Positions 1 through 9,326 are shown, counted from the first letter of the stretch. The stretch: 64,000 bases of DNA from Mucilaginibacter empetricola (GCF_024808665.1 NZ_JANUBZ010000006.1:291729-355728), one strand, 5' to 3'. Notes: a model not told the origin generated them from the letters alone. A program made the numbers and translations.

Positions 1-635
1 ATTAATGAAATAGATACTTTATGCTCCTTAGCATAACTGCGGATATTAAATGCAGTACCCAGTGCCGTGGTGGCAAATTTGTTGGTATAAACCGTAAACG
101 GACTTGTTTTATCTTTCGCCACCTCAAACAGTGCCTCGCCTTCGTCCAAAAAAACCGGGCGTTTGTGGTTACTGAATTTTTGCGGATAACGAATTGCAGT
201 AGATGCATCAAGCGTTATTAAACTCCCATCCGGCAGTTTAACATGTTCGGTAACGCCTTTTGATGTTTGAATATAGACCCATCCATTAATTATTCGTTTT
301 TCAACACGGGAGTTGGCGGCTAATCCTCCAGTAGGCTGCTTTTTGAAGTAAAATTTATAAGCTACCAGTGAAACACTAACGAATAGTAAAGCTGACGCCG
401 CTACAGCCAGCCAGTTAGTTGACTTTCTGACGGTAACAGTATAATCTGCCCCAATGCGGCTATCAATTTTGCCTTTGTTAATAAGAAGTTGTTCCGTTAT
501 AAAATCATCACTGAAATCAATAGGCGTACTGATTTCTGATTCGGCAAGCCATTGTTCAATAATTTCTTTTTCTGCTACAGAGCAGGTACCCTCGCTATAC
601 TTTTGAAGCAGGGCCTTAATTTGGTTTATGTCCAA
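1..635 (-). CDS. FecR-family anti-sigma factor, C-terminus cut by the window edge
   Basis: Reading the minus strand gives an open frame from a TTG at 635 through the window edge. It has a cytoplasmic N-terminal part (begins DINQIKALLQKYSEGTC), one membrane segment (about residues 75-90, AVAASALLFVSVSLVAY) and then a periplasmic FecR domain with the typical VKLPDGSLITLDAST core. FecR proteins hold an ECF sigma factor and relay signals from a TonB-dependent transducer. The ECF sigma gene ends 67 nt upstream, so the two are probably cotranscribed. No ATG exists between the upstream in-frame stop and the conserved part, so TTG at 635 is my choice of start; CTG at 641 is possible. The end lies outside the window. 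Confidence 0.88.
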   Translation of the reverse strand, partial: MDINQIKALLQKYSEGTCSVAEKEIIEQWLAESEISTPIDFSDDFITEQLLINKGKIDSRIGADYTVTVRKSTNWLAVAASALLFVSVSLVAYKFYFKKQPTGGLAANSRVEKRIINGWVYIQTSKGVTEHVKLPDGSLITLDASTAIRYPQKFSNHKRPVFLDEGEALFEVAKDKTSPFTVYTNKFATTALGTAFNIRSYAKEHKVSISL

Positions 636-702
636 TTGGTTGGTTGTTTGATCGGTAGTCGAACTAAACAGCCATTGGTACTATCCTATTTTAAAATAAA
701 TT

Positions 703-1293
703 TTACCGGCAGAAGAAAAATGATGTAAAAACGAGCAGGACATCAACGCTTATGTAGTTTAAACGCAGCAAACGCAATGCTTTTGATATCTGATTTTTTA
801 CGGTTTGAGGAGACAGATTGGTTTTTTTGGCGATGTCTTTAGTAGTTTGATGCTCAAAACGGCTCAGTATAAATATTTCCCTCATCTTTTCGGGCATATT
901 GTTAACCACCGTTTCAATTTGTTGCAGTTTCTTTTTGTTATCAATTCTGTCAGTTATCAACGAGGAATCGATTGCAGTATAAGCCGCAAAATCAGCAAGA
1001 TATTTCTGGTACTGGGTATTAGTGCGATAAATGTCGATAATTTTATACCGGGCAGTTTGGTACAGGTACGATTTTAAAGAGATTTCAATGTGAAGAGACT
1101 CTCTTTTTTCCCATATATTAACAAATATGTCCTGCAGCACATCATTACACAATTCAGGGTCTTTTAATTTTTGCAGCAGATAAACATATAGCGGTTTACT
1201 GCAACTACGGTATAAAGTGTTAAAAGCCGAAATGTTGTTCTTTTTCAGCCCATCCAGAATTTCTTTTTCGCAACACTCAGTTAGCATCTGCAA
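703..1293 (-). CDS. ECF RNA polymerase sigma factor, FecI-like
   Basis: A 196-aa sigma-70 family protein of the extracytoplasmic-function class. Region 2 is seen at about residues 22-95 (DVLQDIFVNIWEKRES, then SLKSYLYQTARYKIIDIYR). Region 4, a helix-turn-helix, lies at about 125-185 (MPEKMREIFILSRFEHQTTKDIA, then NLSPQTVKNQISKALRLL). Such factors redirect RNA polymerase to a surface-nutrient uptake operon. The FecR partner directly downstream supports a FecI/FecR-type signalling pair. The usual third member, a SusC-like TonB receptor, would be expected beyond the left edge. The hydrophobic C-terminal tail (VLLVFTSFFF) is a little unusual for a soluble sigma factor. Confidence 0.92.
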   Translation of the reverse strand: MQMLTECCEKEILDGLKKNNISAFNTLYRSCSKPLYVYLLQKLKDPELCNDVLQDIFVNIWEKRESLHIEISLKSYLYQTARYKIIDIYRTNTQYQKYLADFAAYTAIDSSLITDRIDNKKKLQQIETVVNNMPEKMREIFILSRFEHQTTKDIAKKTNLSPQTVKNQISKALRLLRLNYISVDVLLVFTSFFFCR

Positions 1294-1447
1294 GTCAATG
1301 ATATGATGCCGATAAAGGTAAAATTTTTATAATATGAATTTAACACCCAAGAGTATAAAAAGCGTAATATTTTTATACCCTTAGTGTATCAGGAATACCT
1401 GTATGCAGGTAGACTTTATAGAGTTAGTTTTGCAGCTAATTGTTATT

Positions 1448-2515
1448 TTAATCCCTGTCGCGGCTTAATTTGGTTATAGCAAGCGGATTTTCATTTAATT
1501 CAACGGTTTCGCGGCGGTTTTTAACAATATGTATGGCGGTAAATATCGCTTCGCGGAAGGATGTTTCTGATGCCTGGTTTTTACCTGCAATGTCATATGC
1601 CGTGCCATGATCGGGTGATGTACGCACAAAATTTAATCCAGCAGTAAAGTTTACACCCGATTCAAATGCAATTTGTTTAAAAGGTATTAAACCCTGGTCG
1701 TGATACATGGCCAATACTGCATCAAATTGCAAATAACTTCCGTTGGCAAAAAAACCATCGGCAGAGTAGGGGCCAAAGGCCAGGATATTATTATTACGGG
1801 CCTCTTCAATGGCAGGTATAATAACTTTTTGTTCTTCATCGCCAATAAGGCCATTATCGCTGGCGTGTGGGTTTAAGCCAAGCACTGCAATTTTAGGCTT
1901 GCGGATCCAAAAATCATTGCGCAGGCTATTGTTCATCAGCTTAAGCTTAGCCAGTATTTTTTCGGATGTAATACTTTCTGATACTTTTGAAATAGGAATG
2001 TGCCCTGTTACTACACCAACTCTCAATGTATCGCTTACCAGAAACATTAATGACTCGGCTGCACTGTCGCGCTCCTGCAAATATTCGGTATGCCCCGGAA
2101 AATTAAACGATTCGCTTTGAATATTGTCTTTATTAATAGGCGCAGTAACCAACGCATCAATTTCACCATTGATTAAATCATTGGTTGCCCTTTCTAACGA
2201 GATGAAAGAATATTTACCCACAGCACTGTTTACAGTACCGGGTTCTATTTTGATGTCTTCATCCCAGCAATTAATCATACTGGGTCTTTTAGCGTCTTTT
2301 TTGCTATGAGCCTCTGCTGCGTTATTAATCACAAAAAAATTAAGGTCATCAATATTTGTGGTACGACGGTAAAAGGAGGCCAGCTTGGTATGGCCATAAA
2401 CTATTGGCGTACAATAATCGTAAATGCGGCTATCGGCCAGGGTTTTGATGATAATTTCAAGTCCAATGCCATTTACATCGCCAATACTTATTCCTATTTT
2501 AATTTTTTCGCTCAT
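1448..2515 (-). CDS. pdxA: 4-hydroxythreonine-4-phosphate dehydrogenase PdxA
   Basis: A 355-aa protein of the PdxA family, which oxidises 4-phosphohydroxy-L-threonine in the DXP-dependent route to pyridoxal phosphate. Hallmarks in order: GDVNGIGLE near the N-terminus, APINKDN, PGHTEYL, LNPHASDNG, YHDQGLIPFK and RTSPDHGTAYD. The three histidines in PGHTE, NPHA and YHDQG match the family's divalent-metal ligands. Length is close to normal, with an insertion around residues 75-95. The gene is divergent from rsmA with a 176-bp spacer; pdxA and rsmA (ksgA) are neighbours in many bacteria, though usually in the same direction. Confidence 0.95.
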   Translation of the reverse strand: MSEKIKIGISIGDVNGIGLEIIIKTLADSRIYDYCTPIVYGHTKLASFYRRTTNIDDLNFFVINNAAEAHSKKDAKRPSMINCWDEDIKIEPGTVNSAVGKYSFISLERATNDLINGEIDALVTAPINKDNIQSESFNFPGHTEYLQERDSAAESLMFLVSDTLRVGVVTGHIPISKVSESITSEKILAKLKLMNNSLRNDFWIRKPKIAVLGLNPHASDNGLIGDEEQKVIIPAIEEARNNNILAFGPYSADGFFANGSYLQFDAVLAMYHDQGLIPFKQIAFESGVNFTAGLNFVRTSPDHGTAYDIAGKNQASETSFREAIFTAIHIVKNRRETVELNENPLAITKLSRDRD

Positions 2516-2691
2516 AATATATAGTAGATTTCACCAGGTAGTAATGATTATGCCGATCAATTCAATCGGTTTAGTAATACCGGTTATGTTTAAGCTTTTA
2601 GCTTTAAAAACTGCAAATAAAAAGATTTTAAGTTTATAGTTTCTTAATAAAGCACAAATATGCCTTAATTTGCTCAAATATTTGATTAATA

Positions 2692-3471
2692 ATGACACTG
2701 GTAAGAGCAAAAAAACATCTTGGGCAGCATTTTCTTACAGATAAAAATATAGCTGCTAAAATTGTAGACAGCCTTAGTCAGGTGGACAAGTATAAACAGG
2801 TACTGGAGGTTGGCCCCGGAATGGGTATTCTTTCCGACTTTTTAATTCAAAAAACCGAGTACGCAGTTTCTTTAATTGATATTGATACAGAATCGTACTT
2901 ATACCTGCAAAAAAAATACCCGCAATTGGGCAGCCGCCTCATTAATGCCGATTTTTTGGAGATGGATTTCGGCGCCTTTTTTACCGGACCGATGGCGATT
3001 ATTGGCAACTTCCCTTACAATATATCATCGCAGATACTTTTTAAAGTGCTGGATAACCGGCAGCAGGTAGTAGAGGTGGTGGGCATGTTTCAAAAAGAAG
3101 TTGCAGAACGCTGTGCTGCAAAAGCGGGTAGTAAAGAATATGGCATCCTGACTGTTTTTTTGCAGGCTTATTATAAGGTTGAGTATTTATTTACGGTAAA
3201 AGCGGGTGTATTTAATCCACCACCAAAAGTGCTATCGGCAGTAATAAGATTAACACGTAATGAAACCGCACAGTTGGATTGTGATGAAAAACTATTTTGG
3301 CAGGTAGTAAAAGCAGGCTTCAATCAAAGGCGCAAAACCCTGCGTAATGCATTATCATCCTTAATCAACAAAGAAAAAATGACTGACAATGTAACACTTG
3401 ATTTGCGTGCCGAACGATTAACGGTAAATGATTTTGTTAAACTAACAAAAGAGATTTCGGCAAACAGATAG
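2692..3471 (+). CDS. rsmA: 16S rRNA (adenine1518/1519-N6) dimethyltransferase
   Basis: A 259-aa KsgA/RsmA methyltransferase. It dimethylates two adjacent adenines in helix 45 of 16S rRNA late in small-subunit assembly, using S-adenosylmethionine. The start shows the KKHLGQHFLTD signature. The SAM-binding loop is LEVGPGMGILS, an acidic residue ends strand 2 (LIDID), and the catalytic motif is NFPYNISS. A C-terminal helical domain carries FNQRRKTLRNAL. Length is normal. The start ATG at 2692 gives the canonical N-terminus. A secreted unknown follows 33 nt later and may be cotranscribed. Confidence 0.96.
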   Translation: MTLVRAKKHLGQHFLTDKNIAAKIVDSLSQVDKYKQVLEVGPGMGILSDFLIQKTEYAVSLIDIDTESYLYLQKKYPQLGSRLINADFLEMDFGAFFTGPMAIIGNFPYNISSQILFKVLDNRQQVVEVVGMFQKEVAERCAAKAGSKEYGILTVFLQAYYKVEYLFTVKAGVFNPPPKVLSAVIRLTRNETAQLDCDEKLFWQVVKAGFNQRRKTLRNALSSLINKEKMTDNVTLDLRAERLTVNDFVKLTKEISANR

Positions 3472-3504
3472 TTGTCAATTAAATAAAATAAATAAACCCG
3501 GTAG

Positions 3505-4236
3505 ATGAAATATCTGAAAAGCCTACTAACTGTTTCATTATATTGCTGTTTTTCATTTTTTTTTGGTTATTCTCAAGGGAAATCTCCACAACACATCATA
3601 TCAACCCAATCTGTTGGAATGAGTTATGGCGATCAGTCAGATACCTTGCGTTTGCCCATCGTATCAGATAAATACCCGGAATTAAAAAAAGCCTTATCAT
3701 ACGAAAGAATATTTGATGGCAAAAGCCTGGCGGATGTTGTAAAAAATTACAGCACTTGCGGATGTGGCATTACCGAATTAAACTATTTCGTACCTTTTGA
3801 AAATGAGGATGTTATATCCATTGAGCTTTATTACGAAACGATGGGCGCGTATCCCGATAGCGAAGAACAATGGCTCACTTTTAATATTCATACCGGGCAA
3901 CAGTACCCGCTTTCAAATGAAATAAATGAAGCAGGAATAAAATGGCTGCTTGAGCATTTTAAAACTACTCTGAGGAAACGAATACAGGATAATGAGGAAA
4001 ATATAATGGGTAATGATGATGGGGAGGCTATTTATAAAGAATTGAATAGCGCCATCAATAATATTCAAATTGATGATTTATTTAAGAAATATGTTTTTAC
4101 CGAAAAAGGTATAAAATTATCAATAGAACGAATACTCCCGCATTATGTAACGAATTTAGAACCCGATGATGAATTGTTCGTTCCGTATAGTAAACTAAAA
4201 TCATTTAAAACAACGGGGGCTGTTGTTTTAAAATGA
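3505..4236 (+). CDS. Secreted protein of unknown function, possibly DUF3298/RsiV-like
   Basis: A 243-aa protein with a clear N-terminal signal peptide (KSLLTVSLYCCFSFFFGYSQG). I do not recognise a named family with certainty. The middle part, ISIELYYETMGAYPDS followed by WLTFNIHTGQQYPLSNEI, resembles the core of DUF4163/DUF3298 domains (as in RsiV), where a strand pair with a YxxxGAHP-type turn precedes a 'D/N-TG' strand. The C-terminus (LFVPYSKLKSF) also fits that fold. A short cysteine pair CGC occurs near residue 88. It follows rsmA by 33 nt and faces the EcsC-like gene tail to tail. Function cannot be assigned. Confidence 0.7.
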   Translation: MKYLKSLLTVSLYCCFSFFFGYSQGKSPQHIISTQSVGMSYGDQSDTLRLPIVSDKYPELKKALSYERIFDGKSLADVVKNYSTCGCGITELNYFVPFENEDVISIELYYETMGAYPDSEEQWLTFNIHTGQQYPLSNEINEAGIKWLLEHFKTTLRKRIQDNEENIMGNDDGEAIYKELNSAINNIQIDDLFKKYVFTEKGIKLSIERILPHYVTNLEPDDELFVPYSKLKSFKTTGAVVLK

Positions 4237-4256
4237 TTTATAGCCACAGTTTTAAT

Positions 4257-4862
4257 TTAACTTACTTCTATAATTACGGTTTCCACAGGCGGGTATAATT
4301 TTTTTACAGAATCGGCCATTCGCTTTATAAAAATATAATTGGTTGTACCTCCAATTACAGCGCCCACTACCGGAACCAACCGTTCGGCTGTGCGGGTGCC
4401 CAGCATCATTAGTAATTTCTCTGCCATCTCCTCCATCACCGTTTTGGATAGCGCTACACCGGCCTCAACTTTTAATGACGTTGCTGCCAGCGACATAAAT
4501 TCATCAAAACCAACTTCATAATTGCCGCGGCTTTGGTACATAATAGCCATGGTTATCCTGAACTGCTGGGTAATTAAATTGGCAAAATCAAACGGCATAC
4601 CAGCAATTAAAGTAACCATACCACCGCTGCCCGATATTACTCCCGACCCGGCAGCAAGGTAGGCGCACTGTTCAATAAACTTATCCAGCCCCATTTTATC
4701 AACCCCTTTTTTAACATTAAGCTGGTTAATATGGATAAATATTTGCTTAAACCCTTTATCTGCCAGCTTTTTGCTTTGCAGTTTTATATCTGTGCCTATT
4801 TTTTTAAATCTGATAATTTTCATTGCTTTAATCTTCATTACAAACAGTTTATAGCTGTTCAC
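4257..4862 (-). CDS. EcsC-family-like protein
   Basis: A protein of up to 201 aa with a basic N-terminus and a hydrophobic glycine-rich middle (YLAAGSGVISGSGGMVTLIAG), then FDFANLITQQFRITMAIMY and a glycine-rich C-terminal hairpin (RLVPVVGAVIGGTTNYIF). This pattern matches the EcsC family, whose molecular role is poorly defined and probably membrane-associated. The start is unsure: in-frame ATGs occur at residues 1, 9 and 14, and the conserved part begins only after about residue 30. It converges with the preceding secreted gene, with 20 nt between the stops. Confidence 0.65.
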   Translation of the reverse strand: MNSYKLFVMKIKAMKIIRFKKIGTDIKLQSKKLADKGFKQIFIHINQLNVKKGVDKMGLDKFIEQCAYLAAGSGVISGSGGMVTLIAGMPFDFANLITQQFRITMAIMYQSRGNYEVGFDEFMSLAATSLKVEAGVALSKTVMEEMAEKLLMMLGTRTAERLVPVVGAVIGGTTNYIFIKRMADSVKKLYPPVETVIIEVS

Positions 4863-4983
4863 TATAACAAAGCTATTCTCGTGCCAGTTTAATAAATTGG
4901 CTAAAATGTCATCTTTATGAATAAAAAAATCATGGGGACTTAAAGTAACGGCCTCATTTTATAATTTTACCGTTTTACTTAAA

Positions 4984-5925
4984 TTGTTAAATCGTTTGGA
5001 AAAAAGTATTTTAATAGTTGATGATATACATCCTGTTTTTATAGAACGAGTTGAAGCCGCAGGATATACCTGTGACTATCGCCCTTTAATAAAAGCCGAC
5101 GAAGCCCTGCAAATTATCGGCAATTATGGCGGATTGGTTGTTCGGTCAAAATTCAGATTAAATAAAGAATATTTGGATGCTGCTGTAAACCTGAGGTTTA
5201 TTTGCCGCGCTGGTGCAGGAATGGATAATATAGATGAGGCCTATGCCGCCGAAAAAGGAATTACTTTAATTAACGCCCCCGAAGGTAACATGGATGCCGT
5301 TGGCGAGCACGCTGTAGGGTTATTGTTGGCACTGATGAATAATTTCAGGACCGCTGATGCCGAGATCCGTGCCGGAAGCTGGAAACGTGAGGCTAACCGC
5401 GGATACGAGTTGAAGGGAAAAACAGTAGGTATTATAGGTTACGGCTTTATGGGGCATAGTTTTGCCAGTAAGCTGGCTGGTTTTGGCGTAAACGTAATTG
5501 CGTACGACAAATATAAAACAGGCTTTAGCGATCAGTTTGCCCGCGAAGTGAGCATGGAAGAAATTGTTAAGCATAGCGACGTGCTGAGCTTTCATATCCC
5601 CTTAACAAATGAAACCAGGGGTATGGTAAATGACGAATATCTTTTTCATTTTAAAAAACCAATCTTTTTACTCAATACAGCACGCGGCCCAATACTTAAA
5701 GTTAGTGCTGTACTGAATGCAATAAAGCAAGGCAAAATATTAGGTGCGGGCCTTGATGTACTGGAAACAGAAAAGTTTCCGGCGCTGGAAGAGCAGGAGT
5801 GGTTCGAAGAATTACGTCAATCCGACAAAGTGTTACTGAGTCCGCATGTTGCCGGCTGGACGTTTGACTCCTATCGCAAAATAAGTGAAGTTATGGCGGA
5901 GAAATTGTTAACCTTGAGTCTGTAG
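4984..5925 (+). CDS. D-2-hydroxyacid dehydrogenase, phosphoglycerate-dehydrogenase type
   Basis: An NAD-dependent 2-hydroxyacid dehydrogenase of about 310 aa. The nucleotide-binding Rossmann fold starts at GKTVGIIGYGFMG (GxGxxG), and an acidic residue follows the second strand (YDKYK). The catalytic triad is visible: Arg in LNTARGPI, Glu in LDVLETEKF and His in LSPHVAGW. No C-terminal ACT domain is present, so it is the short form. SerA-type serine synthesis is possible but the substrate cannot be read from sequence. The start is a TTG at 4984, or a second TTG at 4996 that leaves EKSILIVDD; no ATG fits. Confidence 0.88.
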   Translation: MLNRLEKSILIVDDIHPVFIERVEAAGYTCDYRPLIKADEALQIIGNYGGLVVRSKFRLNKEYLDAAVNLRFICRAGAGMDNIDEAYAAEKGITLINAPEGNMDAVGEHAVGLLLALMNNFRTADAEIRAGSWKREANRGYELKGKTVGIIGYGFMGHSFASKLAGFGVNVIAYDKYKTGFSDQFAREVSMEEIVKHSDVLSFHIPLTNETRGMVNDEYLFHFKKPIFLLNTARGPILKVSAVLNAIKQGKILGAGLDVLETEKFPALEEQEWFEELRQSDKVLLSPHVAGWTFDSYRKISEVMAEKLLTLSL

Positions 5926-5998
5926 TCTTAAGTCAATAGTCCTAAGGCTGAAGTTCTTTTCAACCTTTTAATTGACTCAAGACTCAGGGCTTAAAAGA

Positions 5999-6838
5999 CT
6001 ATCGACTTAATATAACATTATCAATAAGGCGTGTTTTGCCAACTTTGGCGGCTACCAGGGCTACTATTATTGAGGAATGACCATCGGCCGGGAGCAAGGT
6101 TTTGCCATCGGCAATTTCAAAATAATCCAGTTCTACGCCTTCTTCGGCACCAATAGTTAATTCAGCTTCGTGCGTTAGTTGTGATATTTTGGCTATATCG
6201 AAATTTTCTTTAACCCAATTCAATGTTTTTGATAAAACTAGGGCATGTTGCCTGTCGGTTGTTGTTAAATGGATGTTTCTTGAGCTCATGGCTAAGCCAT
6301 CAGCTTCGCGTTTAATGGGGCACATCACCAGCTTTACAGGCATTATCAGTAATTCAACCATTTTACTGATAATTGAAAACTGCTGGTAATCTTTTTGCCC
6401 GAAATAAGCAGTATCCGGATTAACTATATTGAACAGTTTGGCAACCACCTGGGTAACCCCCTGATAATGCCCCGGTCTTGATTTTCCCTCCAATAATTGC
6501 TCCATGGGGCCTATTTCTAAATGCCATTGTTCATTATCATCATAAATTTCGCTTACCGGCGGATTAAATAGCACGTCGCAGTTAACCTGCTCAAGCATAG
6601 CTATATCCGCGTCCACTGTGCGCGGATATTTTTCCAGGTCTTTAGGGTCATTAAACTGGGTAGGGTTAACAAAAATACTGCATACCACAACGTCATTACC
6701 TTGCTGCGCCTGTTCAATTAACGAAATATGGCCCTGGTGAAGCGCTCCCATTGTGGGTACAAAGCCAATGCTTTTTTTTGCATTTTTAATTTGGAGCAGG
6801 TGTTGCTGAAGCTCTTTTTTGGTAGTAAAAACTTTCAA
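5999..6838 (-). CDS. panC: Pantothenate synthetase
   Basis: A 279-aa PanC, which joins pantoate and beta-alanine with ATP in coenzyme A synthesis. It shows FVPTMGALHQGHISLI (the HIGH-type ATP motif), CSIFVNPTQFN, the pantoate/ATP-binding FGQKDYQQF, and the KMSKS-like MSSRN. Length is normal. It is transcribed away from the GlgA-like gene; panC divergent from a glgA-type gene followed by DUF4270 and glmS is an arrangement I associate with Bacteroidota genomes. It converges with the dehydrogenase gene across a 73-nt spacer that contains degenerate inverted repeats of GACT-rich sequence. Confidence 0.96.
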   Translation of the reverse strand: MKVFTTKKELQQHLLQIKNAKKSIGFVPTMGALHQGHISLIEQAQQGNDVVVCSIFVNPTQFNDPKDLEKYPRTVDADIAMLEQVNCDVLFNPPVSEIYDDNEQWHLEIGPMEQLLEGKSRPGHYQGVTQVVAKLFNIVNPDTAYFGQKDYQQFSIISKMVELLIMPVKLVMCPIKREADGLAMSSRNIHLTTTDRQHALVLSKTLNWVKENFDIAKISQLTHEAELTIGAEEGVELDYFEIADGKTLLPADGHSSIIVALVAAKVGKTRLIDNVILSR

Positions 6839-7000
6839 TGTGCTTATTATTAATAATATCCGGTTAAGGATAAGTTTAGCTGGTTAAATTAAGGCCGCTA
6901 AATACGGCAATATCATTAAAATTAAAGCAATATTAATTGCTTTTTCGCGGCAAAGTTGCGCAACTTTTTAAAAATCACCAAAAGTAACTTGCTCAATTCG

Positions 7001-7031
7001 TTGTCAATTCATATAATAATGCTTATATTTG
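7001..7031 (+). promoter_or_regulatory. Bacteroidota-type promoter (-33 TTG, -7 TATATTTG)
   Basis: TTG at 7001-7003 and TATATTTG at 7024-7031 are separated by 20 nt. This matches the primary-sigma consensus of the phylum (TTTG, about 19-20 nt, TAnnTTTG). Transcription would start near 7038, giving a leader of about 40 nt for the GlgA-like gene. Confidence 0.7.
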
Positions 7032-7079
7032 CAGACTCAAATTTTTTTGGATTCTTAATTATAATTTAATACTGATATA

Positions 7080-7907
7080 GTGATGGGTAAATCTAAGCTC
7101 TTGTTTATAACTCACGAAATGTCTCCTTTCCTTGAACTCTCGAAAATTTCTGAAATTACACGCCAGCTTCCGCAGGCTATGCAGGAAAAAGGTTACGAAA
7201 TTCGTATCCTTATGCCTCGTTTTGGAAATATCAATGAGCGCAGGAACAGGTTGCATGAAGTGATCCGTTTGTCGGGGATGAATATCATTATTAACGATAA
7301 TGATAATCCGCTGATCATCAAGGTTGCATCCATTCCGGCTGCACGTATGCAGGTTTACTTTTTGGATAACGAAGAGTATTTTCAGCGGAAACACGTATTT
7401 ACAGATAAGGAGGGTAAATTTTATGCCGATAATGACGAGCGTATGATCTTCTTTTGCAAAGGCGCGTTAGAAACGGTAAAAAAATTAGGATGGGCTCCTG
7501 ATGTAATTCACTGCCACGGCTGGATGAGTGCATTGGTGCCTGCTTATTTGAAAACGACTTATAAAGACGACCCGACTTTCAAAAATTCAAAAATCATTTA
7601 CTCCATTTATGAAAATGATTTTGCCGGAAAACTTGATGCTGATTTTTCGCAGAAAGCCGTTATGGGTAATATGACCGAAAAACACACCGAAGTTTACAAA
7701 CCGGGCACAAACGCAGCCTTATATGGCGGCGCTATTCAATACAGTGATGGTATTGTTTTAGGCGGTGAGAATATTGATGAAGAAGTGTTAAATTATGTTA
7801 AAAACAGCAATAAATCGGTTTTAGAGTTTGAATCTACCGCTGATTTCGAAAATTATTACAATTTTTACGACGAAATTGCTAATGAAGAATTGGCGCATGT
7901 TGTATAA
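7080..7907 (+). CDS. Glycogen/starch synthase N-terminal-domain protein (GT5, truncated)
   Basis: A 275-aa protein matching only the N-terminal catalytic domain of GlgA-type glycosyltransferases: KLLFITHEMSPFLELSKISEI, LMPRFGNINER, FCKGALETVKKLGWAPDVIHCHGW and SDGIVLGG. A full GlgA has about 480 aa, with a second Rossmann domain that binds ADP-glucose. That domain is absent here, and the frame ends cleanly before the DUF4270 gene. The usual N-terminal K-x-G-G-L loop is replaced by LSKIS. It is therefore doubtful that it makes glycogen; a regulatory or cell-wall-related role is possible. Two adjacent ATGs (7080 and 7083) can start it. Confidence 0.85.
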   Translation: MMGKSKLLFITHEMSPFLELSKISEITRQLPQAMQEKGYEIRILMPRFGNINERRNRLHEVIRLSGMNIIINDNDNPLIIKVASIPAARMQVYFLDNEEYFQRKHVFTDKEGKFYADNDERMIFFCKGALETVKKLGWAPDVIHCHGWMSALVPAYLKTTYKDDPTFKNSKIIYSIYENDFAGKLDADFSQKAVMGNMTEKHTEVYKPGTNAALYGGAIQYSDGIVLGGENIDEEVLNYVKNSNKSVLEFESTADFENYYNFYDEIANEELAHVV

Positions 7908-7922
7908 GCTTTGAGATTATAT

Positions 7923-9326
7923 ATGAAATTTTTCCGCTTAGACTTATTGACCCTGTTAATAAGTCTTTTTATTTTGAATAGTTGCAAAAATCAGAACGCT
8001 ATTGGTTTGGGTGTGCAGCCCAATCAGTATAACGGGTCGTTGATTGATACTTCAACAATTGTAACCAATACTGTTCCTGAAGATTCAGTGATTACCTCAG
8101 GCCCCCTGAGTAAAAATCCACTGGCTTATTTCAACGATCCTATTTTTGGAACAACTGTGTCTAATTTAGCAACAGACATAAATTTACCTAACGAAGGCGC
8201 TTTTACGTTGCCTACCGGTACTATTTATGTTGATTCGGCTCGTCTGGTATTATATTATGCTAATGGCTTTTATGGTGATCAACTTACAACTAACTACGTA
8301 GTAAATGTATTCCAGTTAGCTTCCAGATTTAATGGGGATACGTCTTACTACAATACCAAAAAGTTTAGTGTTAATTATTCAAGTCTTATAGGTTCGCTAA
8401 AATTCAATGCAAGACCAACGGATTCAATTAAGATTTTTAATATCATTCAAGGGGCTCCTGACACCCTTATAAAAGTTGCCCCGCAGATAAGAGTTCCTGT
8501 CAGCACTACCTTTATTAATAACAGCTTTTTTAATGTTGGAAGTTTAGCACTTGGCTCAAATGCTATTTTTAACAATACTTTAAAAGGGTTGTATTTAACA
8601 ATTGATCAAACAAAAACTTCGGGCCCGGGTGGTATTATTATGTTGAAGCCAACCGATTCACTGGCCATCTATTACCGCACTATAAACGGCGCTACAATTG
8701 ATACGGCAGTAATTTATCTGCCTATTACCAAAATGGCTGCGTCTATACAACACACTTATTCAACTGCTATTAATACCGAATTGAGTAACACCACTAGCTC
8801 ACGTGGAGTGGTTTATTTGCAGGGGCTTGCCGGTTTAAGGGCTAAAATAAGTTTCCCCAGCCTGCTGGCAAACTTAAGAAACAACCTTGCGAAGAGGGAT
8901 AGCGATATTATTTTAAACCGGGCAGAGCTGGTTATCATACCGAGTCCCGGGTCAACAATTCCATATCAGCCATTGCCTAAAATAACCATGTATCGTCTCG
9001 ATCTTGCTCATCAGCGCGAATTACTGCAAGATGCTAATGCTGCTGATCCCCGCTCTGGTGGTGTGAGTGTTTTTGGTGGATTTTATAGCTCTTCATCAAC
9101 ACCTAATGAGTATCACTTTATTATAACAGGTTTTCTGCAAGATCTTTTATCGGGCAAAACAGTTGACTACGGTACTTACATTGCGCCGGTTGATACCACA
9201 AATACCACCAGTGTTGATTTTCAGGCAACACCGCAGGTAGGCGCAAGAACAATGGCTGTTGGAGGCAATTCTACATCGCCATACAAAATGAAATTAAATA
9301 TCATTTATACCAAGATACATAAATAG
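7923..9326 (+). CDS. DUF4270 family lipoprotein
   Basis: About 467 aa. It begins with a lipoprotein signal (LLTLLISLFILNSC, lipobox cysteine near residue 22). After this comes a beta-rich, Ser/Thr/Asn-rich body typical of DUF4270, with IGLGVQPNQYNGSLIDTST near the start and FYSSSSTPNEYHFIITGFLQDLL near the end. The function is unknown; the location is probably the outer membrane or the periplasmic face. An in-frame TTG at 7911 would extend it by 4 residues, but the ATG at 7923 is more likely. It lies 15 nt after the GlgA-like gene and ends at a terminator, so those two form one transcription unit. Confidence 0.88.
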   Translation: MKFFRLDLLTLLISLFILNSCKNQNAIGLGVQPNQYNGSLIDTSTIVTNTVPEDSVITSGPLSKNPLAYFNDPIFGTTVSNLATDINLPNEGAFTLPTGTIYVDSARLVLYYANGFYGDQLTTNYVVNVFQLASRFNGDTSYYNTKKFSVNYSSLIGSLKFNARPTDSIKIFNIIQGAPDTLIKVAPQIRVPVSTTFINNSFFNVGSLALGSNAIFNNTLKGLYLTIDQTKTSGPGGIIMLKPTDSLAIYYRTINGATIDTAVIYLPITKMAASIQHTYSTAINTELSNTTSSRGVVYLQGLAGLRAKISFPSLLANLRNNLAKRDSDIILNRAELVIIPSPGSTIPYQPLPKITMYRLDLAHQRELLQDANAADPRSGGVSVFGGFYSSSSTPNEYHFIITGFLQDLLSGKTVDYGTYIAPVDTTNTTSVDFQATPQVGARTMAVGGNSTSPYKMKLNIIYTKIHK

